The notes under the pieces: model-generated
Told to the model about the DNA's origin: nothing
Seen by the model: the letters and a program-made list of their open reading frames with translations, nothing else
Database searches by the model: none
Shown here: piece by piece, positions 46,960 through 57,090 of the stretch
How positions within the stretch are numbered: the stretch's first letter is position 1
Layout: every line of letters starts with the position of its first letter
Translations under genes and position numbers: made by a program
Assembly (NCBI RefSeq): GCF_022682495.2
Contig: NC_071390.1
Coordinates: forward strand, 149,396,583 to 149,460,582
Direction: 5' to 3'
Length of the DNA stretch: 64,000 nt
Source of the DNA: Desmodus rotundus
Taxonomy: Eukaryota; Chordata; Mammalia; Chiroptera; Phyllostomidae

Positions 46960-47560
46960 GGAGCCTGGATTACAGCCACAATCCCTTCCCTGACTTCCCT
47001 GTAGCTGGCCTTTCCACCTCTGATCTGATGGCCATATTGCACCTATTCATACCTCCCTCATGCTTAATTCTCCTTCACTAAAACTCCTCCCTCTGCAGCC
47101 TGACTCTAACGGACTTCTAGGACTTGACTCTGACTACATTTTGGTCTTCATTTCCCATCACTTCCTGCCACATTCCTGTGCTTCAATCATCCTAAAGCAT
47201 TTGACTTCCTGCCCACCACCTTAGAGCCATCCTGTTGGCAGCATTTTCTCTACCTACAACGTCTACTGCCATGTCTCCGTATCTACATTTTACCTGCCCT
47301 TCATGGCCCAGCTGCAATGGAACCTCCTCTGATCCCCCCCGTTGGAAATGATCCTTCCTGTTTTTGAACTGTGACAGTTTGCATATGCATTCCTTATCAC
47401 CTACTTTATCACTTACTACCAAGAGCACTAATTTTTAGTGACAAATTCTCATCTTAATATACTATAGGGATCATGCCTGTCTTATTCACCACAGAAACCT
47501 CAACTTCACATTAAGCATATAGGAAGCACTTATTAAATAACTATTACCTTGATGAAAAGA
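46960..47560 (+). mobile_element. L2 3' fragment
   Basis: 'ttgacttcctgcccaccacc', 'ttcatggcccagctgcaatg', 'gatcatgcctgtcttattca' and 'taggaagcacttattaaata' run in L2 sense order to the 3' terminus. Confidence 0.7.
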
Positions 47561-47587
47561 TATTGATTTTTTACTGCTAGCATAGTA

Positions 47588-48075
47588 CATCTTTTATTGA
47601 AATACAATACACAGAAAAGGGAGAAAATGGTGTGCAAAACAATGAATTATTACAAAGTGGACCTACCCATTAAACTATGACCCAGGTCAAGAAATTAAAC
47701 ATTAAATGTACCCCCATAGTCTGCTTTCATTTTTTTCTCCTTCTTCTTCCCCAAACTTAGCCACTATTATGGCATCTAATACCACAGTTAGACTACTTTA
47801 AAATTTTAATAATGTAATCATACATATGTGTTCTTTGGTGTCTCATTTCTTTAGTTTAATATTATGGTTGTGGGATTCATCCAAGTCATGACATGTGGCT
47901 GTAGTTTATTTTCATTCCTGAATAGCATTCCACTGTATAAATATATCTTTGTTGGTTCATTTATTCATTCTCCTCTTGACAAATATTTGAGTTGAGACTT
48001 TGGGTTTTGATGGACCTACCGGTTTGGGACTATTACAAATAATGCTGGTGGAAATTCTTCTATGGCATTTTCATT
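47588..48075 (-). mobile_element. Old L1 fragment
   Basis: 'tgacccaggtcaagaaatta', 'gaatagcattccactgtata' and 'ctattacaaataatgctggt' are antisense L1M (L1ME-like). Confidence 0.7.
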
Positions 48076-48469
48076 TTAGTAATGATTATGCTATTGCATT
48101 GAACACAATCCAAATTGGTTTCCAGATAAATTGTAATATATAGGAGTGGTTGAAAAGTTTCCAAGTTTGTGTTGGACATTTATTATCCTTAATATAAGTG
48201 AAAGAATTACTGAAATAGAAACCCAATGTCCAATCAAAGGGCTTTGAATACCAAGGCATCCGGAAGACTGAAAGTCTGCAAGGTAATGATGAGAGTCCAG
48301 GAAACCTCGGAGCTGTTTGAAACCCATGTTCTGTATAGCAAACCCCACCTGCGTTCCATTCAGTACATGCATCAAAATGATACCCCACTCAAAGCCAAAT
48401 CATGTATTATTTTAATTGCCTCCTTCCTATTCACCTCATTGGTGAGGGAGGGATTTCTGCCCTAGAGTT
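48076..48469. other. Unclassified sequence
   Basis: Two antisense frames of about 100 residues (48086-48388) lack any known motif. Confidence 0.3.
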
Positions 48470-48970
48470 ATGGGGATGGCTGAACACAAAGCACCTGACA
48501 CTGAACAGATGAGATTGACAGAAGTTTACTAAGCACATATGGCCACAGCCCAGGAGGAGGACACCACACATCCTACAGGGCACTCAGGAACAGAATGAAC
48601 AGTTAGGGGCTGGGAGGGAGGCTTTGTAGTATCAAGAGGGTGAGGTGCCCCTGGCTTCCACAGGGAGGAGGTATGAATATAATTGGCTTGTTTGAATAAC
48701 TCCACAGGCTGGCAGGGAACTGAAACCCATCACTCAGGGATAAGCAGGATCTGTGCCTGGTCCCCATGATAAGGAGGGTTGTTTGGTTAGATGACCTTAT
48801 TCCCAGGAGCAGAGTTGGGGGGTGACTTGCCGTTAGGCCAGCTGAAGCCCTCCCTAGCTCTCCAGATGTCAAGGGAGCACATACTTTGGGGCCCTAATAT
48901 TTGGACTTATACCACACATACACATAAAGAACAGGGGTTTCATCAAACCTGAGGACAGGAGCCAAGATGT
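48470..48970 (-). mobile_element. Weak candidate ERV LTR
   Basis: On the minus strand 'cttagtaaacttctgtcaat' followed by 'ctgttcagtgtcaggtgctt' could be an R-U5 junction. Flanking duplication and promoter were not found. Could equally be unique sequence. Confidence 0.25.
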
Positions 48971-49359
48971 GATCAAATTCAACAGCAATGGGTGATAGGA
49001 GATGTCTCCTTGGAGACCTCATAGCTTTTTAGGGTAATTTAAATTAAAAAAATTTTTCAGTACTTTACATTCTTGCTCTTCAAGCTCTATCTAAATGATT
49101 AGCTACCTCCTCTCCACCTCCCCCTTTCCCACCTAGAGTTCAGGTAAGTGCTATGAACACTAAATATAACTAACTTGAAGTTCTAAGAACAGTGAGCACG
49201 AGTGTGTGTGCACTTGCACATCCATGTATGAGAGAGAATTTAATGAATGTATTTTAAGTCAATTACCATGGATTTCATGTGTATTCTGTGCCCTTACTAC
49301 AGGGGCTTTTTTAAAAAATGTAATATACTACTATTTTGTCCTTGGCTTTGATCTTACAC
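48971..49359. other. Unclassified sequence
   Basis: Nothing recognised. Confidence 0.3.
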
Positions 49360-49515
49360 ATTGTTGGTAAGCTTATTGAGGGCATACATAAAATCATATT
49401 CATCTTTATATTTTCCCCAGGACCTAGATGAGTATTTCTTGTTTGAAAATGAATGTCAATTCAGCATCTAGGTCAGAGCCTAGTGCAGGAAGATGCCTTA
49501 GTAAATGCTATGTCC
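49360..49515 (+). repeat. L2 3' end
   Basis: 'taagcttattgagggcatac' and 'ccccaggacctagatgagta' fit the L2 tail. A second tail-like motif 'agagcctagtgcaggaagat' follows. Confidence 0.55.
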
Positions 49516-49545
49516 TATCATACAATGCTGATATAACTTTGTTAC

Positions 49546-49694
49546 TCACAGTGTGGCCCACGGATCAGCACCATTGGCATCACCAGTAGCCTTGGAACTT
49601 GTTAGAAATGCACACCCTCTGTGCCTCCCCCAGACCTACTGAATCAAAAGATCCCGAGGTGATTCACGTTCTTACTGAAGTTTGAGATGCACTG
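49546..49694 (+). mobile_element. MER5A-like hAT element
   Basis: 'acagtgtggcccacggatca', 'aacttgttagaaatgcacac' and 'cagacctactgaatcaaaag' match MER5A closely. It ends 'tttgagatgcactg'. Confidence 0.8.
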
Positions 49695-50672
49695 ACATAA
49701 GAGACCATCATCTCAACATGCAGAATATTGCTGTCATCAGGACAGCTTTCATCATGATTCGGGAAATTTACTGAAAATGAGAAAGTGCTGAGGAAGTTGA
49801 CATGTCTTTTACTCACCCCATTTACCCCACTCCGGTGTAATTGAAAACGAATTGAACAAGATCCAAAGATTTCATCAGAGTATGCACTAAATTTCCTCCT
49901 TTAAACAAAACAAAATAAAAAAGATAGGGAAAAGCTGTGGAATGGGAACCCAGAAAAGAAGGAGACGTGAAGAAACTCCTGGTCCTCATGAGCTGAGATG
50001 CAACCTTGCCCTAGGATGTCCCCATGCCTGGCATGGGGTCCTTGGAGAGTGTGGAAACCTTGATGGACTTGCTTCTCATTTCCACTTGCTTTCTTCTTTG
50101 TGCCTCACTTTCATTGTTTTGTTTTGATTTGCATGGTGTCTGGCTCCAAGATGTTTAGTGTCAGACTAGAAAGATTCTGGCCAGAAATTTGCTGGTAGAA
50201 CAAAATTAGATGAGGGAGAAGTAAGAAAACAAGAGCTTGGAGCCTTTCCCTTTGGGGTAGAGAGGATATGCTCAGACAGCTACTCCCAGGCTGCCTTTCC
50301 TTTAACCCAAAACTTTGTTTCCCAAGGCAAGATTGTATCTATGACTCATTTTGCTCATTATAAGGTCATTCCATACAAAAGCACCAAATTATAGCTTGAA
50401 GGTCTTGGGGTGGGGGGGAAACCCCTAGAGATCCTATGATCCAGCAAGACCTTAACTTCAGTTATTTGAGAAATAGTTATACATCTTTTTTTGTCATATA
50501 AGCATCCCATCTTTACTATCATTTACCTAATATTTTTCTTTAAATCAACTTACTTTTGCATAAATAAAGCTAAATAAATTTATGTGCATAGTTGGAGTCA
50601 TTTATCAAATAAAATTAATCAGAAGGTCACTTTTATTAGAACCATGAATATAAACTCAGTATCACTTGTCCT
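49695..50672. other. Unclassified sequence
   Basis: No exon or repeat recognised. Confidence 0.35.
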
Positions 50673-50689
50673 AAATGAAAAGAGTACAG

Positions 50690-50899
50690 GCCTGGCTGGT
50701 GTAGCTCAGTGGATTGAGCACAGGCCTGCGAACCAAAGGTTTGCTGGTTTGATTCCCAGTCAGGACACATGCCTGGGTTGCAGGCTGGGTCCCCAGTAGG
50801 GCACACAGGAGAAGCAACCACACATTGATGTTTCCCTCCCTCTCTTTCTCCCTTCCTTTCTCTCTCTCTAAAAATAACTAAATAAAATTTAAAAAAAAT
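50690..50899 (+). mobile_element. VES SINE (bat tRNA-derived)
   Basis: Head GCCTGGCTGGTGTAGCTCAG, A box at 50702-50712, B box GGTTTGATTCC at 50746-50756, then 'cagtcaggacacatgcctgg', a CT-rich tail and A-rich end. The near-duplicate flanks AAATGAAAAGAGTACAG (50673-50689) and AAATGAAAGTACAG (50900-50913) fix the insertion. Confidence 0.95.
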
Positions 50900-51014
50900 A
50901 AATGAAAGTACAGTAAATGTAAACAGAAACCAAATGTCATTCCATTCTAGCTGAATGGTATTGCAGCCTGTCAAAGGCTCTGAGCCCACAGTTGACTCTG
51001 TCTTTGTTCATAAC

Positions 51015-51140
51015 GTGGCTGATCCCTGGCCTCATGGAGCTTACCTTTTAGTGGGGAAGGAAGACAGACAAGAGCAAGTAAACACGTAAATGTATAAAGT
51101 AGTATTACGCAGTGAGTGCTATGAAGGGGCACGTGAGACG
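51015..51140 (-). repeat. L2 3' region
   Basis: 'ggcctcatggagcttacctt' and 'ttagtggggaaggaagacag' are the antisense L2 tail. 'gtgctatgaaggggcac' follows as expected. Confidence 0.7.
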
Positions 51141-51214
51141 AGAAAAGCCCAGCTCAATTCCTGGCTCAAGGGTGCTCAATAGTGTTTCCTACACTGTCCT
51201 CAGGTCTTTAAATA

Positions 51215-51385
51215 TCTGTCTGCTGTAATTCCGGAAACAACCCTGAATATGGATAATATTATGCTCATTTTATAGATATTAAAATTGAGGCCCTTGAGAA
51301 GTTATTTGCAAAGTCCCATTGCTACTAAGTGTCAAAGTTAGTAGTATTTGAACACAGCTTAAACAAACTTCTTTTGGATGCCCAG
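51215..51385 (+). repeat. MIR SINE
   Basis: 'tatgctcattttatagatat', 'aaaattgaggcccttgagaa' and 'cccattgctactaagtgtca' match MIR. Confidence 0.65.
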
Positions 51386-51887
51386 CTTTTCCAAACACTC
51401 AGTCATTCATAGTCATTTACATCCCTACGGACCACAGAGAAGCCTTAGTTATGACTGTGGTACGAGAGCTTGAACCATGTTTGTTCTATTGCCTTTTGTT
51501 TTCATTGTCTGTGGGATCCTGTGCTATTGAGAAATCGAGTGTCTGCTTCACTGGGTGATCACCTTGAGCATCAGGAAGGCTGTTCTTGTTTTTAATATTC
51601 TTACTAGCAAATTTCAGCTTTAATAACTGTGAGAGCTGCCACCATTATCCTTTCAAGTGATACTGCATTAAAATAATTTTATTTAACTGTTGAATGAGAA
51701 AATAAACAGATCTTGTGCTACCTTGTCCTACTGGAGCATCCTTTGGTCTGGGCCTTACTTTAGGAAGATAGGAAGAATTTGTGTGCTGAGGTCCTTGAGA
51801 AGTCTGCCTTCCTAGAAAAGAGGGTTTAGAGTCAAAACCAAGTGGTTCCAAGGCCATCTGCATATTCACTCATTCATTTAATTCAGG
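51386..51887. other. Unclassified sequence
   Basis: Nothing recognised. Confidence 0.3.
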
Positions 51888-52078
51888 AGGTGGCAAACCA
51901 CGGCCCTCAGGCTAAATCCAGCCCTGTACCCTTTGTTTTGTTTGTCTTTGTATTGTCCATAGCTGCTTTCATGCTATGATGGTAGAGCTGAGCTGTTGCA
52001 ACAGAGAATTTATGTTCTACAAAGTCAAATATATTTACTCTCTGACTCTTTACAGAAAAAGTTTGCTGATCCTTGATT
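51888..52078 (-). mobile_element. hAT-Charlie type MER element
   Basis: 'ggtggcaaaccacggccctc', 'gctgctttcatgctatgatg' and 'aaaagtttgctgatccttga' are the antisense of a common non-autonomous element. Exact family name uncertain. Confidence 0.7.
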
Positions 52079-52119
52079 AGATTAATTGTTCAAAAATAGA
52101 AAATAAGAAATAAATTGTT

Positions 52120-52235
52120 CAGGAAACCTGTTTTGAGCACTTACGATGAGCTACGCATTGTACTAGATAATGATGACAAGAGGTAGGTTAGAGAGATTTC
52201 TTGCCTATGAAGCTCACAATCAAGTGCAGCATCTA
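52120..52235 (-). repeat. L2 3' end
   Basis: 'ttttgagcacttacgatgag' and 'tgcctatgaagctcacaatc' match the antisense L2 tail. Confidence 0.55.
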
Positions 52236-53049
52236 GGGTTAACTAAAAAAGATTCTTTTTCCTGTGAAAAAGTTAAATGAGGTTTGAGAGAGATGAAGAA
52301 CAAGGTCACTGGTGGGGGGCAGCTTTTACGGTCATCGAGGATGTTGGGTTTACTATTGGTGATCAAGAGTCAGATTTGTGCTATGAGAATTTTTTAGATA
52401 CCTGGTTGCACAGGACATTCTTATTTGGCACCACCCCAACACACCCCACATTCTTGGGAATATTTGAAATATAGGACAAACATTGAAACAGAATTATATT
52501 AAGAAGTTTGATTAACATGCATGACTACATACATTTATATGAAGTAGAAGTGTTTGAAACACATACTGACACTGAGAATTCTTAGGTAAATAATTTAAGC
52601 CCAAATCTCTCCTCTTACACTTCTTGCCTTTTGTGGGTGAGCACAATACTGGGGGTGTATTTGCTGTTTCTCTACTATTCATAGGACTCAGTCTTGAAGT
52701 TTAACAGAAAATCAGTCTTAGAGCTCCTCATTTATACCCTTTGTCCACCTCTGTTCACACAGGTTTTCTTTCTCTACTCTCTGCCCTCTGGGAAGATAAG
52801 GGCCAACAGTGGCTGTGGTCTGTCTACCACAATCTACCCAAAGTGCTCTTATTACTAAACCTGCTTACCGTCACTAGAAAAACAGAACATATTGATTTTT
52901 GCTGATGCTACTATTCTACTTTGGGGGATTTCTCTATTGTCAGACTGTCTTTCTAATCCCATGGTTCCTCTAAACTTAGACCACAGTCCAAGTTTTCTGC
53001 CTGCCTTCTTGGGCATGTAACCCCTGTCCTAGTCCATGGCAAGATCAGA
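52236..53049. other. Unclassified sequence
   Basis: No exon or repeat recognised. Confidence 0.35.
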
Positions 53050-53236
53050 AATGAGACTAATTAAGAGTCTATTGCAATAGTCTGGATGAGAAATCCTGAG
53101 ATCTTGAACTAGGCAGAGGTCAAATGGAGAGGAGAGGTAGGAATCAAAAAATAAATGAGGTATAGAGTTGACAGGACTTGATGAGTAGTTGAAAGGTCAT
53201 GGCTTGATATGCAAATTTGGGACCTGTAGTTCATGG
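53050..53236 (-). repeat. L2 fragment
   Basis: 'attgcaatagtctggatgag' and 'gagttgacaggacttgatga' match antisense L2 'attgcagtaatccaggcgag ... gccgacaggatttgctgat'. Confidence 0.55.
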
Positions 53237-53247
53237 GAGGTATGCAC

Positions 53248-54570
53248 AATTAAAATCTATAAATCCCTTAGGCCATAACATAAGAGAAAACCTAGATATC
53301 CTTGGGGATGGTGATAACTTTTTAGAGATAATACCAAAGACATAATCCATGAAAGAAATAATTGATAAACTGGACTTCATTAAAATAAGAAGCTTCTGTT
53401 CTGCAAAGGCAATGTCAAGAGACTGAGAAGTCAAGCCACAAGCTGGGGAGAATATTTGCAAAAGACACATCTCATAAAAGACTGTTACTCAAGATATATG
53501 AAGAACTTTAAAAACTCAATAAGACAACAATCTGATTTAAAATGGGCCAAAGATCTCAACAGATCCTTTACTAAAGAAGACACACAGATGGCAAATAAGC
53601 ATATAAAAACATGCTCTGTATCATAGGTCATCAGGGAAATGCAAAGTAAACAACAATGAGATACCACTACACATCTATTAGAATGGTCAAAATCTGAGCA
53701 CTGACAACACCAAGTGCTGGTGAGGATGTGGAGGCACAGAAACTCTCAGTTGCGGCTGGCAGGAATGCAAAGAGGTAGCACCACTTCAGAGTGCAAGTTG
53801 GCAATTTCTTCCAAAACTGAACACATTCTTACTATATGATACCTACACCATTTGTGCTCCTTGGTATTTACCCAAAGGAGTTGAAAACTTATATCCATAA
53901 ATAAACCCATATGTAGATGATCGTTGCACTTTAACTCATATTTGCCAAAATTTGCAAGCAACTGAGATGTCTTTTGGTAGGTGAATGGATAAATAAACTG
54001 TAGTTTATCTAGAAAATAGCACATTATTTAGTACTATCAAGCCATGAAAAGGCACGGAGGAACGTTAAATATATGTTATTACTAAGTGAAAGAAGCAATC
54101 TGGAAATGTTACATACTATGTGATTCCAACTATATGACATTCTAGAAAAGGCAAAACTTGCGAGACAATAAAAAGGCAAAATTTGTGAGACAATGTAGTG
54201 ATTGCCTGGGGCTGGTGTATTAGGGAAGGGAATAGACAGAGCACAGAGGATTTTTAAGGCAGTGAAATAAATACTCTATATGATGCGCCCGTTATGGTCA
54301 TGTGTCATGTCATTACACATTTGTCCAAGTCCAAAGAACATACAACTTCAAGAGTGAATTGGAATGTAAACTATGGACTTTGGGTGACTATGGTGTGTCC
54401 AAGTGGGTTCATCAGTAGTAACAAATGTACAACGCTGGTGGGGGATGTTGATAATGGGAGAGGCTATGCAAAAGTGGGGGCAGGATGTATATGGGAAATC
54501 TCTTTACCTCTTCCTCAATTTTGCTGAGGCTTAAACTACTCAAAGGACAAAGTCTTAATAAAAAGGAACT
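53248..54570 (+). mobile_element. Old L1 (L1MA/L1MB-like), ORF2 C-terminus and 3' UTR
   Basis: 'ggacttcattaaaataagaa', 'ccaaagatctcaacagatcc', 'aacaatgagataccactaca' and the 3' UTR 'gtgggttcatcagtagtaac' form an L1 3' end of about 1.3 kb. Heavily mutated with no open ORF2. Confidence 0.85.
54146..54194 (+). repeat. Tandem duplication, 25-bp period, two copies
   Basis: Two units of 'aaaaggcaaa' plus 'cttgcgagacaat' or 'tttgtgagacaat', differing by two C/T changes, inside the old L1. Confidence 0.9.
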
Positions 54571-54589
54571 TTTTTATAACGGTAATACA

Positions 54590-54745
54590 TGGGTCACATA
54601 ACAGAGTGGTTAGAGTGTGGGCTGCCTTGAATTTTATTCCAGCTCTACTGATTTCTACTTGTGATTTTGGGTAAGATGCTCAGACTCCCTATGCTTTCTG
54701 TAAGGTCAGGATATATAAAATAGAGATGATAATATTAGTACTGTA
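54590..54745 (-). repeat. MIR SINE, left part
   Basis: 'ggttagagtgtgggctgcct', 'tattccagctctactgattt' and 'atttctacttgtgattttgg' are antisense MIR, interrupted by the VES SINE. Confidence 0.75.
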
Positions 54746-54950
54746 CCCTGACAGGTGTGGCTGAGTGGCTTGGGTATTGTCCTGCAAACCCAAAGGCTGC
54801 AGTTTTGATTCCTGGTCAGGCCACATGCCTGGATTATGGACCAAGTCCCCTGTTGCGAGCATGTGAGAGGCAACCAATCAATGGTTTTCTCCCTCTCTTT
54901 TTCTCTCCCTTCCCCTCTCTCTAAAAATAAATAAATAAAATCTTTAAAAA
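54746..54950 (+). mobile_element. VES SINE (bat tRNA-derived)
   Basis: Head 'ccctgacaggtgtggctgag', A box 54758-54768, B box 54802-54812, 'ggtcaggccacatgcctgga', CT-rich tail and (AAAT)n end. Nested in a MIR. Flanks 'agtactgta' and 'actactgata' look like a decayed duplication. Confidence 0.92.
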
Positions 54951-55055
54951 ACTACTGATACCTGATTTTTATGAGGAATAAATGAAATGTAATATATTTA
55001 AAGTGCTTTGGGAAATGCCTGGTATGGAGTAATCACTCGGTAAATATTGGCTCTT
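54951..55055 (-). repeat. MIR SINE, right part
   Basis: 'aggaataaatgaaatgtaat', 'aaagtgctttgggaaatgcc' and 'actcggtaaatattgg' complete the antisense MIR. Confidence 0.75.
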
Positions 55056-55384
55056 ATTTATTACTGGTAGGTATTAAAGTCTTCATGGACCTCCCCTTTA
55101 TTCCATTTGGTATAATGAATAAAAAGAAATGTCAGTGAACTCAGATAAATTGACTTCCTAGTAGCAATGGAAAGAAGAGGCTCATAAATTCATATTCACT
55201 TGATAGCTTTTTCTTTCTTTCTTTTTTTTATTATCACTAGAGACCAGGCTGTAACTGAAAATATTCATAAATTTGTTCCATTATGATTTGTTGGTAGATG
55301 CATTTTATGATATTGCTCATGCTGATGTTAGCCTGTTTGAGTGTGGAGAAGGCTAGTGGGGGTACACAGTGGCAAGCTATGCCC
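55056..55384. other. Unclassified sequence
   Basis: A T/C-rich run lies at about 55208-55230. Nothing else seen. Confidence 0.3.
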
Positions 55385-55830
55385 CTTCTATCAGTCAGGA
55401 AGTGCCAATTATACCTTGGCAACAAATTAACCCCCAAATCCCAGTGGCTTAACACAACCAAGGTTTATCCTTGTCCACACTCCATATCCACCTTGGGTCA
55501 TTTAGGGGCTCCACAGTTAATTGGGGCTCCCAGGTGGACAGATGGTGCTCCATGTTTGTATCTGTATCATCTGAAATATGCAGACGACTCCCTGGTCCCT
55601 GTGGCAAGGAAATGAAAGCCTGGATAATCATACATGAGCCTCTCACTAACTCAGCCTGTGGGGAACTAACGTCACTTCTGCCCACATTGGTTTAGCCAGA
55701 AATAGTCGAATGGCTTTATTTGACTATTTCAAATAGTCTATGGCAAGGGAGGTGATAAGTGCCATCTTCCAAGTTCCCAGAAGGAGAGGAGAACTGGACA
55801 TGGTAATGTCTACCACACCTCCTCGCAACT
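55385..55830 (-). mobile_element. MaLR-like LTR
   Basis: 'cccagtggcttaacacaacc', 'catatccaccttgggtcatt', 'cacttctgcccacattggtt' and 'gaactggacatggtaatgtc' are the antisense of an old placental LTR family like that at 26718-27195. Confidence 0.5.
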
Positions 55831-56214
55831 TCCCCTTTCTGCCAAATGACTATCTTAGTATCAACTGAAAAGCACAATCCACAGAGGCACACACAACAGC
55901 AGAGTCACCCCATAACCAAGTAAGCTACGCATGGTCTTGACAGCATTCTTCAGAGAGGAACTTAGGCTCAATATTTTCTTAAGATTTCCCCAGTTCCCTA
56001 TTTCTCCCCTTCTCTATGTCATTAAGCACAAATTTCACTCTAAAGCTAATAATCCAATGACTATGTAAATTTCTAGAGCTTCAAGTCCACAAGGTTCTGC
56101 TTACACGGGCTGCTATTGCTTAGCAATTCAGGGTGGGGAGGAAATCAGGACACTGTATCGCACATTAAATGGAACCATTTAATTTTATTAACGTTTCTCC
56201 TCTCACTTGTTGGT
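55831..56214. other. Unclassified sequence
   Basis: Nothing recognised. Confidence 0.3.
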
Positions 56215-56310
56215 GAGAGATAAATAAAACAAGAGAGGCCATTAGTAGTTAATTACTTGTTTTAGATGGGAAATGGGTACATGAGGCTTCTTTAATGGCC
56301 CTTCCTTTTG
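56215..56310 (+). repeat. Old L1 3' end-like repeat, copy 1
   Basis: 'ataaataaaacaagagaggc', then 'cttgttttagatgggaaatg' and 'ggtacatgaggcttcttta'. Similar to copy 2 at 56925. Confidence 0.5.
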
Positions 56311-56924
56311 TGCCAAGATAAGAAAAGAATCTATACCACTTCTTTGCTAGTGGGGACAGTGGTCCTAGAACTTAAGAGTCTCACTTCCAGCTGCACTAAG
56401 CAAATGAAAAGAAATTCAAAGAAAGTGCAAATTTGTGGCCTGGAGAAGACCATCCAACTACTTAAATAGGTCCCTGCAAAGTATTATTTGTCTGGTTTTG
56501 AGCTGGCCAAAGTGTGCTCTACTTTGCTTTTGTTCCCCCAAGATGCTGGTGAAAAAGGTATTTACAGAGTTAAGTAAGTTTATGGTTCTCTTTACATTAT
56601 CTCCTCTTCTTGGAGACTGTTGGTGCCAGAGCCTCTGAGATGATCTGAAAAGCATTTAGGATGAAGGAAAATCACATTCTTTAACTCAATGATTTGAGAA
56701 TGTACTTGACCAGAGAACTCTGTTCTTTTGGCATAAAACCTATAAATACACTGAGGAAAAATGTTCTTTGGAACATATTCTAGAAAAGGTCAACCTAGAA
56801 AAATTCACTGTGATGATCCAGGGTCCTACTTGACAACACAGCCAGAGCTGATCAGTCTAAATCTCAGATAAAATTATTTATATGCAGGGTTTACTGGGGA
56901 TAGTGGGTGGTTGGGCAAGGGTGT
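56311..56924. other. Unclassified sequence
   Basis: No exon. Opposed frames at 56435-56655 show no motif. Confidence 0.3.
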
Positions 56925-57076
56925 GAATTGGGACATAAATAAAACAAGGGTGGCTGTCATTAGTTGATGACTTGTTTTAGATGGGTAATGGGTACATGAG
57001 TCTTCTTTATACAATTCTCTGCTTTTATGTTTGTTCGAGATTTTTTTTTAAAAGTTGTTTTTTAAAAAGTCAATAT
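56925..57076 (+). repeat. Old L1 3' end-like repeat, copy 2
   Basis: 'cataaataaaacaagggtgg', 'cttgttttagatgggtaatg', 'ggtacatgagtcttctttat' and a T/A-rich end, resembling the 3' end of old L1M elements. The young L1 inserted into its A/T-rich end. Confidence 0.5.
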
Positions 57077-57090
57077 TAAATCAGAATGCC

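Noticed and set aside
50702..50756. tRNA-like A and B boxes
   Set aside because: They belong to a VES SINE. The cloverleaf is not intact, so no tRNA gene is called.
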